Positions 25,466 through 34,543 of a stretch of 64,000 nucleotides of DNA are shown piece after piece. The translations under genes were made by a program, and so were the position numbers. The DNA lies in contig JAEIOG010000006.1 of assembly GCA_016342495.1 (NCBI GenBank), positions 1 through 64,000 of the forward strand. Reading direction: 5' to 3'. Every line of letters starts with the position of its first letter. Positions within the stretch are counted from its first letter, which is position 1. Source of the DNA: Phycisphaerae bacterium. GTDB lineage: Bacteria; Planctomycetota; Phycisphaerae; Sedimentisphaerales; SM23-30. The notes beneath the pieces are model-generated. The model did no database searches. It was not told where the DNA came from and saw nothing but the letters and a program-made list of their open reading frames with translations.

Positions 25466-26554
25466 ATGAATAGATCTCACAATTACTATGCAGGCCCTGC
25501 GGCTATGCCAACGGAAGTTATGCTGGAAGCTCAAGCGGAATTGCTGGACTATAAAGGTACCGGCATGAGCATCATGGAAACTTCTCATCGTTCCAAAGAA
25601 TATGACGCGATTCATTGCGAAGCTATCGAAATGCTCAAGAGCCTGTTGGGTCTGGGCGATGACTATAGTGTTATGTTCCTGCAGGGCGGTGCATCCATGC
25701 AATTTGCTATGATTCCGATGAATTTTTTGAATGCAAATAATTCAGCGGATTATATCACCACTGGTGCCTGGAGTAAAAAAGCTCTTAAAGAAGCTAAAAT
25801 CATAGGCAATGCCAAAGTAGCAGCTTCGACAGAAGTTGATGGTGTGTTTACATCATTACCTAAACAGACGGATCTGACATTAGACCCCAATGCTGCATAT
25901 TGTCACCTGACTTCCAATAATACAATCTATGGCACTCAATTCAGCAAGTTCCCTACTACCGGCAATGTACCGATGGTTATTGATATGTCTTCGGATATTT
26001 TGTCAAAACCGGTAGATTTGACAAATGTTGGTGTTATCTACGCTGGCGCTCAGAAAAATCTTGGCCCTGCCGGTGTAACATTGGTGATTATGCGTAAAGA
26101 TATGCTGGAAAAATGCAATGATGGCTTGCCAACCATGCTGTCTTATAAGACACACGCAGAGGCAAACTCATTATTTAACACCTGCCCAACCTTCCCCATT
26201 TATATGGTTAATAAAGTTTTGCACTGGATTATCAACAATGGCGGACTGGAAGGGATGGCCAAACGCAATGAAGCAAAAGGCAAACTGATTTATAACGCTA
26301 TCGATGGCTCGGGTGGCTATTATGTCAATAAGATCGCCGCTGAAGATCGTTCGCTGATGAATGTTGTATTCAATCTGCCAACAGCTGAGCTGGAAGCTAA
26401 GTTTGTCAAAGAAGCAACCGCGGCCAGATTTTTCGGCGTTAAAGGCCATCGTAGCATCGGTGGTATCCGGGCCAGCATTTACAATGCCGCTTCAGTTGAA
26501 TCAGTAACAGCATTTACTGAATTCATGGCCCAGTTTGCAGCCAAAAATAGCTAA
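25466..26554 (+). CDS. serC: phosphoserine aminotransferase
   Basis: This PLP enzyme converts 3-phosphohydroxypyruvate to phosphoserine in serine and pyridoxine synthesis. The ATG at 25466 has GGAG 8 bases ahead, and the product begins MNRSHNYYAGPAAMPTEVM; the TTG at 25454 is rejected because it lies in that ribosome site. The Schiff-base lysine is K197 in YAGAQKNLGPAG. GTGMSIMETSHRSKEY and the C-terminal FFGVKGHRSIGGIRAS also match the family. Length (362) is normal. It forms a unit with DUF1015. Confidence 0.96.
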   Translation: MNRSHNYYAGPAAMPTEVMLEAQAELLDYKGTGMSIMETSHRSKEYDAIHCEAIEMLKSLLGLGDDYSVMFLQGGASMQFAMIPMNFLNANNSADYITTGAWSKKALKEAKIIGNAKVAASTEVDGVFTSLPKQTDLTLDPNAAYCHLTSNNTIYGTQFSKFPTTGNVPMVIDMSSDILSKPVDLTNVGVIYAGAQKNLGPAGVTLVIMRKDMLEKCNDGLPTMLSYKTHAEANSLFNTCPTFPIYMVNKVLHWIINNGGLEGMAKRNEAKGKLIYNAIDGSGGYYVNKIAAEDRSLMNVVFNLPTAELEAKFVKEATAARFFGVKGHRSIGGIRASIYNAASVESVTAFTEFMAQFAAKNS

Positions 26555-26567
26555 AGAGATTTTTAAT

Positions 26568-26586
26568 ATGCCAGCTGCGCTGGTAT
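26568..26586 (+). terminator. hairpin after serC
   Basis: ATGCCAGC-TGC-GCTGGTAT forms an 8-bp stem with a 3-base loop. The tail is TTATTAA rather than a pure T run, so termination is likely partial. Confidence 0.5.
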
Positions 26587-26591
26587 TTATT

Positions 26592-26660
26592 AACCACGGA
26601 AATGACAGATTGCACGGATTGGCAATATGCTACGATATGGCAAGCTGTATTTCCGTGGTT
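26592..26660 (+). terminator. long hairpin between serC and pabBC
   Basis: AACCACGGAAAT (26592-26603) pairs with ATTTCCGTGGTT (26649-26660), with a further ACAG/CTGT pair inside. The tail TATTTTTAAA is T-rich. It ends 27 bp before the pabBC start. It may be a terminator, or a leader structure of pabBC. Confidence 0.5.
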
Positions 26661-26687
26661 TATTTTTAAAAGGCAAAAGTTAAATTA

Positions 26688-28421
26688 ATGGATCGGGCAT
26701 GTATAGATTTTAATTGCGATATTACTGACAATAAGCCTTTGGTGTTTGATGGCTTTGAACGGATAATTGCTGCGCATAAAATTGAGGATGTTTTACCAGC
26801 GTTAAATCTTATCCAGCAATTCGCTAACGAAGGTTATTATGCCGTTGGCTTTGTCGCTTATGAAGCGGCGGGAGCTTTCGATTCTGCTTTACAGGTTAAT
26901 GAAAAAGTTGATGATGTCCCATTATTGCTTTTTGGTTTGAGTAAAGATGTTTCGCATGCAGCACCTGATAATGCTGGTGATTTCAGCTTTGATAATTGGC
27001 AGCCACAATGGGACAGAAGTCAATACCAGGAAAAATTTAATAAGGTTCAAAATCATCTAAACGAAGGCGACAGCTATCAAGTCAATCTGACATTTCCCCT
27101 GAAAAGTAAATTCAGCGGCGATTCCATGGGTTGCTATACTTTTTTGAAACGGGCGCAGAATTGTGACTTTTGCGGGTTTATGGAAATCGATGGTCTAACA
27201 ATCATTAGTGCTTCACCAGAATTATTCTTCCAGAAAAATGGTAATACAATTCGCACCCGGCCCATGAAAGGTACAGCAAAACGCGGGTTAACTTATAAGG
27301 AAGATATACAGATACGTGATGAGATGTGCCATAGCGAAAAGCAGATGGCCGAAAACCTGATGATTGTCGATTTGCTGAGAAATGATTTAGGCCGCATCGC
27401 CCAAATCGGCACTGTCAATGTTACTGAGTTGTTAACCGCTGAGAAATATCCAACGGTCTGGCAACTGACCTCAACTATCCAGGCAAAGCTGAATGATAAT
27501 ATTAAATTGCCTGAAATATTCAAAGCATTATTTCCGTGCGGGTCAGTAACCGGAGCACCTAAAGTCCGCACCATGAAAATTATCAGGGAATTAGAAACCG
27601 CAGGCCGCGGAGTTTATTGCGGAGCCTTTGGCCTTGTAACCCCTGGTGGTAATTGTGTTTTTAATGTGCCAATCCGTACAGTAACGATTAAAGAAAATAA
27701 TGCCGTCTATAATGTTGGCAGTGGGGTGGTGGCAGATTCCGATGGGATAAATGAATATGATGAATGCCTGCTAAAAAGTAAAGTTTTATTGGAACCTAAA
27801 GAAAAATTTGATTTGCTCGAAACCATATGCTACAAAGTCAATGGCGGGTTTGTTTTGCTGGATGAGCATTTTGACCGACTTAATGAATCGGCTCAATATT
27901 TTGGGTGGGCTATAAATTGCGATATGATCAAAAGCAAATTGATGGCCCGGGCATTACAATGGGATTGCGATAAACTGATAAGGTTGTTGGTGAGCAATGA
28001 TGGGACATTTAAGATTCAGGATAAAAATCTAAATAAGATTTTCGATGGGGCTTTAAAAGTCAAGCTTGCTAACACATGCATTGATTCTAATGATATGTTT
28101 TTGTATCATAAAACTACTCGTCGGGATGTTTATGACCGATTTCGCACAGAATTAGGTGATGCGTTCGATATCTTACTTTATAATCAGCGGGATGAATTAA
28201 CCGAAAGCACAATTGCTAATGTGGCTGTCTGTTTTGAAGGTAAATGGTATAGTCCGCCAATTAAATGTGGCCTGTTGGCCGGAGTCAAACGCAGAGAGCT
28301 ATTAGAAAATGGGAAAATTGTCGAACGCATAATAAAGATCGACGAATTAAAAGAAGCAACAGGAATAAAACTATTTAATTCCGTGCGGGGCGAAATTAAT
28401 GTATCCCTGTTGCCATTATAA
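26688..28421 (+). CDS. pabBC: fused aminodeoxychorismate synthase component I / lyase (PabB-PabC)
   Basis: This is a bifunctional folate enzyme of 577 residues. Residues 1-370 are the chorismate-binding PabB part: SYQVNLTFPLKSKF, RTRPMKGTAKRG (the PIKGT-type loop), MIVDLLRNDLGRI, and FPCGSVTGAPKVRTM with GAFGLVTPGG. Residues 380-577 are a class IV PLP lyase of the PabC type (GGFVLLDEHFDRLNESAQYF; ESTIANVAVCFEGKWYSPPI; GLLAGVKRRELLE). Together they turn chorismate plus ammonia into p-aminobenzoate. The glutaminase PabA is not in the window. The ATG at 26688 lies behind a long hairpin. Such fusions are known in several phyla. Confidence 0.92.
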   Translation: MDRACIDFNCDITDNKPLVFDGFERIIAAHKIEDVLPALNLIQQFANEGYYAVGFVAYEAAGAFDSALQVNEKVDDVPLLLFGLSKDVSHAAPDNAGDFSFDNWQPQWDRSQYQEKFNKVQNHLNEGDSYQVNLTFPLKSKFSGDSMGCYTFLKRAQNCDFCGFMEIDGLTIISASPELFFQKNGNTIRTRPMKGTAKRGLTYKEDIQIRDEMCHSEKQMAENLMIVDLLRNDLGRIAQIGTVNVTELLTAEKYPTVWQLTSTIQAKLNDNIKLPEIFKALFPCGSVTGAPKVRTMKIIRELETAGRGVYCGAFGLVTPGGNCVFNVPIRTVTIKENNAVYNVGSGVVADSDGINEYDECLLKSKVLLEPKEKFDLLETICYKVNGGFVLLDEHFDRLNESAQYFGWAINCDMIKSKLMARALQWDCDKLIRLLVSNDGTFKIQDKNLNKIFDGALKVKLANTCIDSNDMFLYHKTTRRDVYDRFRTELGDAFDILLYNQRDELTESTIANVAVCFEGKWYSPPIKCGLLAGVKRRELLENGKIVERIIKIDELKEATGIKLFNSVRGEINVSLLPL

Positions 28422-28452
28422 AATTTTCAAATTAAGGTTCAGTCAATATTTT

Positions 28453-29172
28453 TTATCTGGGTATTAATAGCCCGGTCAGTTCCGGCAATGACTGAATCTG
28501 GATAGGGTTAATAGTGGTGGGGTCGATTTTATCACGGCCATCGACGAAGCATCCAGCGATAGAAGTACAGGCTTCAGGGTGTTTAATCCAAATCGGTTTC
28601 ATCCCAACATCATGGGCCCCGACAACATCGCATTGAAAATTATCTCCCACATAAGCACAGTTTTCCGCGGCAATATTTAGTTCGGTAAGGGCGGCATTGA
28701 AAATCCCTGGTTCAGGTTTGACCGACTGTACGACAGTAGAGTCGATTATAGTATCAAAATAGCGGGCGATGCCATACTGTCGGCACCATCCAGCGACATT
28801 ACCCCAGTTATTGCTGACACAACCCAGCCGATAATCAACTGACAGGCGGGCCAGCACTTCGGTGTTGCGGGCCAGATGTTTGCGGGCTGTTTCAATGAAT
28901 TCTTCGGCGATATCGTCAACGGACCAATTGTCATCCATTTGTTTATGGATGCCCTGACAAAGACGAACAGCGGTCTGGTCCATGTCTAATGTAATGGTAT
29001 CGACCATGTCAGTCATGGCATTAGCGGCGTTACGGACATGACTTAGGAATTGCTGGAAGTCACCGGGTTCGGTACGCTTTGATATGAAATCATAAATGCG
29101 CACCGGCCAATCATAGCCATCGCTATCAAGCGTGCCGCCAAAGTCAAAAAGTATTGCTTTAATTTCGGGCAT
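28453..29172 (-). CDS. HAD-superfamily hydrolase
   Basis: This 239-residue Rossmann-type phosphatase-like protein has motif I AILFDFGGTLDSDG, with nucleophile D10; the usual second Asp of DxD is Gly12, as in many DFGGT members. Motif II is in GCVSNNW, the motif III lysine in QSVKPEPGIF, and motif IV is YVGDNFQCDVVGAHDVGMKP. The cap is helical, as in the HAD IA group. The substrate is unknown, and the lost acid may alter catalysis. It lies 20 bp after the M29 peptidase gene on the same strand, so it is probably co-transcribed. Confidence 0.88.
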   Translation of the reverse strand: MPEIKAILFDFGGTLDSDGYDWPVRIYDFISKRTEPGDFQQFLSHVRNAANAMTDMVDTITLDMDQTAVRLCQGIHKQMDDNWSVDDIAEEFIETARKHLARNTEVLARLSVDYRLGCVSNNWGNVAGWCRQYGIARYFDTIIDSTVVQSVKPEPGIFNAALTELNIAAENCAYVGDNFQCDVVGAHDVGMKPIWIKHPEACTSIAGCFVDGRDKIDPTTINPIQIQSLPELTGLLIPR

Positions 29173-29192
29173 GAATTTTCTTTCGGGATAAA

Positions 29193-30305
29193 TTAAAATT
29201 GAATTTCAGTGAATTTTCCATTTTCATATACAGTTTTGTCATCGAGGGTAATGCGGCCACCAGGGCGAAGGTCACAGACCATGTCCCAATGCAGACCGGA
29301 ATCATTTACGCCACCGGCTTTGCGAAGACTGGCACCAACGGCCAAATGAACGGTACCGCCGATTTTTTCATCGAATAGAGTGTTTTTGGTAAACTCTCGA
29401 ATAGCATAATTTGTACCAATAGCAAATTCGCCAACCCGACGAGCACCTTCGTCTTGATCTAACATGCTTATAAGGAAATCCTGTCCCGTTTCAGCGGAAG
29501 CTTCAACAACTTTACCTTTTTCAAAACGAAGTTTTACGCCACTGCATTCATGACCCATGTGGATAGCTGGGAAACTGAAATTAATGATTCCTTCTACAGA
29601 ATCTTCGACAGGGCAGGTGAATATTTCGCCATCAGGGAAGTTTTCATTGCCACAGCTGCTGATCCATTTGCGGCCTTCAAGATTCATGGTAAGATCGGTG
29701 CCGTTGGCAGTTTCCAGATGCAGAGTTTTATATCCCGTGAGCAATTCGACCGCCTGATCTTGTTTAACAGCGATTTGTTTCCAGGCAGCAATCGGGTCGT
29801 CCAGATGTAGCAGACCAGCAGTAAAAACAAAGTCCTGGTATTCTCCAAGAGACATGCCTGCATCCTGAGCCGATGAATTAGTCGGATACATTGACCCGGT
29901 CCAGCGAAATTCATTGGTAGCGGCACGTTCAAAGAAACGTTTGACAAATGGTCGCCGTGAGGCACTTAGTATTGCGTGACATTTGGGATCGGTGTTGCTG
30001 AGATGACGAGTGTTTTCCTGGCCCCAAAGAGAAATACGAACATCAATATTTTCAATTTCGTACATTGAAAGCGGATTGAGATATTCGAGTTGCTCTTTGG
30101 TGCCTTCTTTGATCAGAATTTCAGTTAAGGCATCGGTTGAAACGCGCACAACAGGATTACCACCAGCGCGAAGCGTTTCACGATAAAGTTCAATAATAAG
30201 AGGTTCGGTAATTGTAGCGCCCTGAATCATAACCAGATCGCCTGGTTTGACGGCAGCGGAATAGTTCACGAGAACTTTAGCAAGTTTTTGTAGACGAGGG
30301 TCCAT
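29193..30305 (-). CDS. M29 family aminopeptidase
   Basis: This 370-residue metalloaminopeptidase is of the AmpS / thermophilic aminopeptidase type. It carries the family's N-terminal domain (YSAAVKPGDLVMIQGATITE, ELYRETLRAGGNPVVR). The C-terminal metal-site region shows GVKLRFEKGKVVEASAETGQ, EFAIGTNYAIREFTKNTLFD, EKIGGTVHLAVGASLRKAGG and SGLHWDMVCDLR, which supply the Glu, His and Asp ligands. Length is slightly below the typical 410. It is cytosolic, and its broad peptide-trimming role is known from the family. It lies 43 bp after the polyprenyl synthase gene. Confidence 0.93.
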   Translation of the reverse strand: MDPRLQKLAKVLVNYSAAVKPGDLVMIQGATITEPLIIELYRETLRAGGNPVVRVSTDALTEILIKEGTKEQLEYLNPLSMYEIENIDVRISLWGQENTRHLSNTDPKCHAILSASRRPFVKRFFERAATNEFRWTGSMYPTNSSAQDAGMSLGEYQDFVFTAGLLHLDDPIAAWKQIAVKQDQAVELLTGYKTLHLETANGTDLTMNLEGRKWISSCGNENFPDGEIFTCPVEDSVEGIINFSFPAIHMGHECSGVKLRFEKGKVVEASAETGQDFLISMLDQDEGARRVGEFAIGTNYAIREFTKNTLFDEKIGGTVHLAVGASLRKAGGVNDSGLHWDMVCDLRPGGRITLDDKTVYENGKFTEIQF

Positions 30306-30348
30306 AAGTATCTCCAGTTTTCATTTTAGTAAATAAATTATATGTGTG

Positions 30349-31299
30349 TCAATTAACAAAACATGGCTTGAGCATATCATGAGTGAATTGTTTTAGCACC
30401 TGACGATATTCGTTGTCATTAAAGGTTTCAAGTGTATCTAAAGCCTGTTGAGCATATTGGCGTGATTTAGTCATTGCTTTGTCGATAGAACCTGCCGCCT
30501 GCAATTGGTTGGCTACATTCTTACGGATGTCAGGGTCACTATTTTGCAGTTGTTGGTTTAGCCAATCGGTTTTATCGGGGTTGTCCTGAAGGAAATATAT
30601 ACAGGGCAAGGTAATATTACCAGAAGCAATGTCAGTACCAAGGGTTTTCCCCGCTTTGGTTTCAGATTGACAGATGTCATTGATGTCATCGTTAATCTGG
30701 AAGGCCATGCCTATATCATTTCCAAATCGCCAGTAGTCCTGACAGATTTTTTCATTAGCACCGGAAATATAAGCACCCAGCCAACAAGAACAACTCAGTA
30801 GCATGGCGGTCTTGTTTTTGATAACTTCAAAATAACGATCTTTATTGGCAGGTTGGTTTTGATTAGCAATTTCAGTAAGTTCGCCCAGACAAACAGCATC
30901 TAAAGTTTTGGCAAACGCTGCATTTATTGAAAAGTCACGTAATTGATTAATAAGCACTAAGGCGCGCCCCAGGACCATATCGCCAACCATAATCGCAGCT
31001 TTATTGTTAAAAGCGCTATTGAAAGCCTGCTGATGCCGACGGGTTTGAGCCTGGTCAATTACATCATCATGCAAAAGTGTTGCGGTATGGATAAGTTCGG
31101 TTATAACAGATCCGGTAATATGACTATTTGTAATTGAGCCGCAAATGCCGCCAGCAAGCAAAACTAATTGAGGACGCAGTAATTTGCCTCTAGCCTGACT
31201 TGCAAAGCTCAGCCATTGGCTGACTTCTGGTCGCGGGCAGGTAAACTGCTGTTGATATAGCTTCCAGACGCTATCAAGTTGTTGGGTAATCATATTCAT
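30349..31299 (-). CDS. polyprenyl diphosphate synthase
   Basis: This trans-prenyltransferase chains isopentenyl units for the quinone tail or another long isoprenoid. The first aspartate motif is LLHDDVIDQAQTRRHQ (78-82 is DDVID, directly before RR) and the second is FQINDDINDI. GDMVLGRAL and the KT-type loop NKTAMLLSCSCW are also present. Length 316 fits the IspB/HepT/octaprenyl class. The residues before the first motif that set chain length are small, consistent with a long-chain product, although this cannot be fixed by eye. ilvE lies upstream. Confidence 0.9.
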   Translation of the reverse strand: MNMITQQLDSVWKLYQQQFTCPRPEVSQWLSFASQARGKLLRPQLVLLAGGICGSITNSHITGSVITELIHTATLLHDDVIDQAQTRRHQQAFNSAFNNKAAIMVGDMVLGRALVLINQLRDFSINAAFAKTLDAVCLGELTEIANQNQPANKDRYFEVIKNKTAMLLSCSCWLGAYISGANEKICQDYWRFGNDIGMAFQINDDINDICQSETKAGKTLGTDIASGNITLPCIYFLQDNPDKTDWLNQQLQNSDPDIRKNVANQLQAAGSIDKAMTKSRQYAQQALDTLETFNDNEYRQVLKQFTHDMLKPCFVN

Positions 31300-31311
31300 A
31301 TTATATTATTA

Positions 31312-31332
31312 CCCCCAACTTAAAGCAGGGGG
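31312..31332 (-). terminator. CCCCC/GGGGG hairpin after ilvE
   Basis: CCCCC (31312-31316) and GGGGG (31328-31332) enclose AACTTAAAGCA. On the minus strand the tail TAATAATATAA is weak for termination. A near-copy lies at 35994-36014. Confidence 0.4.
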
Positions 31333-31396
31333 CTAAAAAATCATATTATCTGTAAAAAAACAATATTTAGTTTGTTTTTATGATCAAAGTTGCGAT

Positions 31397-32254
31397 TTAT
31401 TGTCTGATAAATTTATCAAAGCGAGCCCGAAGATCACAGGTAATTTTACCCGGTTTGCCGATGCCGATAGTGCGGCCATCCAGTTCGGAAACACCAATAA
31501 CCTCGGCGGCAGAACCAGTAAGGAACATTTCATCACAACTATGCAAATCGAAACGGGCAAGGTTTTTCTCAAAAACTTCATATCCAGCTTCACGAGCGAG
31601 ACGCATAACGACACGGCGGGTGATACCATCCAGAGCCCCGGCGGCAATCGGCGGGGTGTACAGAACGCCATCTTTGACAATAAATACATTGTCACCGGTA
31701 GCTTCAGCGACATAGCCCATGTGATTGTACATGATAGCTTCGAACATGCCCCGATCCAGAGCTTCCAGCTTGGCCATAATATTGCAAAGATAATTCAAGC
31801 TTTTAACCTGCGGAGGAATACTCAGCGGATGATTACGCACAGTATTAGCCGAGATGATTTTGAGTCCCTTTTGATAAAGTTCTTCAGGATAAAGCGTAAT
31901 AGTTGCTGCAATAACAATAATCTGTGGGGTTTCGCAGGTTAGTGGGTTCAGACCCAGATTGCCAACGCCACGGGTAACGATCAGACGGACATAGCCATCT
32001 TCGATATTATTAGCTGCAACCGTTTTGCAAACAATTTCGGTCATTTGCTCAGGTGTCATGGGGATATTCAGACGAATAGCCCGTGCTCCCTCGTAAAGAC
32101 GGTCAATATGAGCTTTGTGTTCAAAGACTTTGCCGCTATAGACGCGGATGCCTTCAAATATGCCATCGCCATAAAGTAAGCCATGATCGAAAACCGATAC
32201 TGTTGCGTCAGCCTGATCAACCAATTTGTCATTTAACCAGATTTTCATAGACAT
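31397..32254 (-). CDS. ilvE: branched-chain amino acid aminotransferase
   Basis: This fold-type IV PLP transaminase makes or breaks down Val, Leu and Ile. The opening is VFDHGLLYGDGIFEGIRVYS, the PLP lysine is K151 in QVKSLNYL, and YNHMGYVAEATGDNVFIVKD, with GITRRVVMRLAREAGYEV and DEMFLTGSAAEVIGV, completes the active site. Length 285 is usual for the short bacterial form. A D-amino-acid aminotransferase is the main alternative, but the EGIRVYSGKVFEHKAHIDRL segment favours IlvE. No other branched-chain genes are adjacent. Confidence 0.92.
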   Translation of the reverse strand: MSMKIWLNDKLVDQADATVSVFDHGLLYGDGIFEGIRVYSGKVFEHKAHIDRLYEGARAIRLNIPMTPEQMTEIVCKTVAANNIEDGYVRLIVTRGVGNLGLNPLTCETPQIIVIAATITLYPEELYQKGLKIISANTVRNHPLSIPPQVKSLNYLCNIMAKLEALDRGMFEAIMYNHMGYVAEATGDNVFIVKDGVLYTPPIAAGALDGITRRVVMRLAREAGYEVFEKNLARFDLHSCDEMFLTGSAAEVIGVSELDGRTIGIGKPGKITCDLRARFDKFIRQ

Positions 32255-32293
32255 AAAAAACCACCTTAAAAATTAAATATTATCTTCTATTTC

Positions 32294-32481
32294 TTTTTAG
32301 ACAGGATTAACAGGATTTACTGGATAAGAGCTTCGCAAAATCATGCTTGTCATTATTATAAAACCTTAATCTCTGATTATAAATACAATTAATAACCTTC
32401 ATAAATGTTTCAATAAAAGCAAAAGCTTCCTTAAAGTTCTATCATAAAAATCCTGTTAATCCAGTTAATCCTGTCTAAAAA
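32294..32481. repeat. 18-bp perfect inverted repeats framing a 152-bp spacer
   Basis: TTTTTAGACAGGATTAAC at 32294-32311 is repeated in inverted form at 32464-32481. Both continue inwards with related AGGATT words (CAGGATTTACTGG; CTGGATTAACAGG). No coding frame lies between. It fills the spacer between lolD and ilvE and may be a small non-autonomous element. CAGGATTAACAGGATT repeats occur in many genomes. Confidence 0.6.
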
Positions 32482-32491
32482 ATATTTTGTA

Positions 32492-33187
32492 TTATTTTAC
32501 TAATTTTCCATCACGCAAGTGTAATGTGCGGTCTGCCATTGCCGCTATTGCAGGGTCATGGGTGACCATAACTATTGTCTGACCCATGTGATTATATTGT
32601 TTCAATAAATCCAAAATGCCTTTTCCCGCTTCAGAATCAAGGTTACCCGTTGGCTCATCAGCTAAAAGCAATCTGGGTTTATGCACTAAAGCCCGGGCCA
32701 ATGCGGTTCGCTGGCGTTGGCCACCTGATAGCGTAGTAACTTTCTGAGTAGCCTGAGCGACCAGATCAACCGCTTCGATCATTTCATTTGCTAACTTTAA
32801 AGCTTTGGTTTTTTTACCCGGCCAGGAAAATATCGATGAACCTACCATTAAAGGCAGCATGATATTTTCTCGGACATTTAACTCAGGCAGCAAATGGTAA
32901 AACTGAAAGACAAATCCAATTTGTTTGTTACGCAGGCGATTCTGGCCAGCCGAGCTGATTTTGGAAACATCTTTATTATCGAATAAAACCGAACCCTTAT
33001 CGCAATTGTCCAGCAGGCCGGCAATATGCAAAAGCGTACTTTTGCCCGATCCTGATGAACCCATAATAGCTAAAAATTCGCCATTACTGACGGCAAGGTC
33101 TACGCCCCGCAGAACATGCTGGTCCTGGCGACCTATTTTATAGGTCTTATGGATATTGCGAACTTGTAATATATTATTTGAGGACAT
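32492..33187 (-). CDS. lolD: LolD-like ABC transporter ATPase
   Basis: This ATP-binding subunit powers a MacB/LolCDE-type mechanotransmission transporter at the inner membrane. It has 231 residues, with Walker A GSSGSGKSTLL (43-50 core), Q-loop FVFQFYHLLPELNVREN, signature LSGGQRQRTALARAL, Walker B LLLADEPTGNLD and H-loop MVTHD. The FHLLPE-type sequence after the Q-loop and the operon with two FtsX permeases point to lipoprotein release. The gene is 12 bp behind its permease. The symbol is by homology class; the true substrate is unproven. Confidence 0.9.
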   Translation of the reverse strand: MSSNNILQVRNIHKTYKIGRQDQHVLRGVDLAVSNGEFLAIMGSSGSGKSTLLHIAGLLDNCDKGSVLFDNKDVSKISSAGQNRLRNKQIGFVFQFYHLLPELNVRENIMLPLMVGSSIFSWPGKKTKALKLANEMIEAVDLVAQATQKVTTLSGGQRQRTALARALVHKPRLLLADEPTGNLDSEAGKGILDLLKQYNHMGQTIVMVTHDPAIAAMADRTLHLRDGKLVK

Positions 33188-33199
33188 CTTTAATCCTTT

Positions 33200-34525
33200 T
33201 TAGTCAACTCTTAATGATTGAACTACCGACAATCGCGATGCCCGGATAGCAGGCACTAATGCACCTGAAGCCGAAACAATTATAGCGATAATTACTATGA
33301 AAGCCATTTGGTTGGCATCGACAACATCAGGAATCCTGGAAATAGCATATACATCTTCAGGCCAAAGTTCAAACTTAAACTTGGTTTTTACGATTTCCTG
33401 GATTGCATTTACATTAGTTACGATTAAATAGCCAGCACTTGACCCCAAAACCGAACCTGCCAGACCTACCAGCAAACCAAAACCAATAAAGACAGACGCC
33501 AAATCAGCTGAGCTGGCACCGGAACTTTTGATAATACCTAAGTCTTTGACTTTTTCCGAGACGATCATATAAAAAATCGTAAATATAATAAAAGCAGCTA
33601 CAAAAGCCATCATGGTAAAAACCAAAACCATTATCGTCCGCTCTTTTTCCAGCGGGGCGATAAAGGCCTGACGGGATTTTGACCAGTGGCTGACAGTTAC
33701 ATCATCCAGCAGCAGGGCATATTTTTTGGCGGTATAGTTTTGTTTGAACGCCTGCCATTTTTCATTTATGATTTTTTGGGTGGCGACAATATTGACATTG
33801 TCGGCCAGCTTAACGCGAATTTCATTAACGCGAGCCGGGAAATTATCCATGGTGCCATCCATTAAAGCCAGCTTCTGGAGCATATCAAAATCGATATAGA
33901 CATATGATTCATCAATATCAGGTAAACCTGAAGCAGCATTATCGACATACCAGTAACGCTGTTTTTGCCCGGCTTCTGAGCCAATTAGCACACCTCGATA
34001 GCTAATACCGAAAACCGTGATATCCATTTCGTTGGCGACATATTGCCAGGCATCTTTTTGATAGCTGCGGTATATGCCAAAGATAAAGCCTCGGTCCTTA
34101 TATTGTTTATCTTCGGGGTCGAAGTTTGGCTGTTTCTGATCTTTATAATAAAGCGTTTCAGCAAAATTTGTCGCTTTGCAATATTCATCAATTTTAATAC
34201 CGACTATAGTCTTGGGCATAGGTTCAGCAAAACTGGATTCCAGCAGGCCAAAGGATTTTATCGTTGGGGTCGCAATTTGAACTTCTGGCATTTCATGTAA
34301 CTGATCGATGAATTCCTGGTAAAACGGAAAGCCAACCTGGCTGTCACGACTTATAATTATATCCGAAACCCATCGATGATTTTTCTCTTTGGTTTCAGAT
34401 ACCAGCCCTGACATAACGCTAAGAACCACCAAAGTCAGCATAACCAAAAGCGCAACAGCACCCACAGCAGTCCAGGCCACCTTCTTACGGATAAAATAAC
34501 GCCAAATTAAAAGGTATTTAAACAT
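33200..34525 (-). CDS. FtsX/LolC-E type ABC permease (second subunit)
   Basis: This inner-membrane permease of 441 residues has one N-terminal helix (VAWTAVGAVALLVMLTLVVL), a large periplasmic MacB_PCD-like domain (about 45-300), and three C-terminal helices of the FtsX fold (TIMVLVFTMMAFVAAFIIFT; GFGLLVGLAGSVLGSSAGYL; FIVIIAIIVSASGALVPAI). The ending PAIRASRLSVVQSLRVD is typical. It lies 18 bp downstream of its partner permease and 12 bp before lolD. The two permeases are about 20-25% alike by eye, as expected of a LolC/LolE-like pair. Confidence 0.9.
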   Translation of the reverse strand: MFKYLLIWRYFIRKKVAWTAVGAVALLVMLTLVVLSVMSGLVSETKEKNHRWVSDIIISRDSQVGFPFYQEFIDQLHEMPEVQIATPTIKSFGLLESSFAEPMPKTIVGIKIDEYCKATNFAETLYYKDQKQPNFDPEDKQYKDRGFIFGIYRSYQKDAWQYVANEMDITVFGISYRGVLIGSEAGQKQRYWYVDNAASGLPDIDESYVYIDFDMLQKLALMDGTMDNFPARVNEIRVKLADNVNIVATQKIINEKWQAFKQNYTAKKYALLLDDVTVSHWSKSRQAFIAPLEKERTIMVLVFTMMAFVAAFIIFTIFYMIVSEKVKDLGIIKSSGASSADLASVFIGFGLLVGLAGSVLGSSAGYLIVTNVNAIQEIVKTKFKFELWPEDVYAISRIPDVVDANQMAFIVIIAIIVSASGALVPAIRASRLSVVQSLRVD

Positions 34526-34543
34526 AATATTTTAACTTAATCT

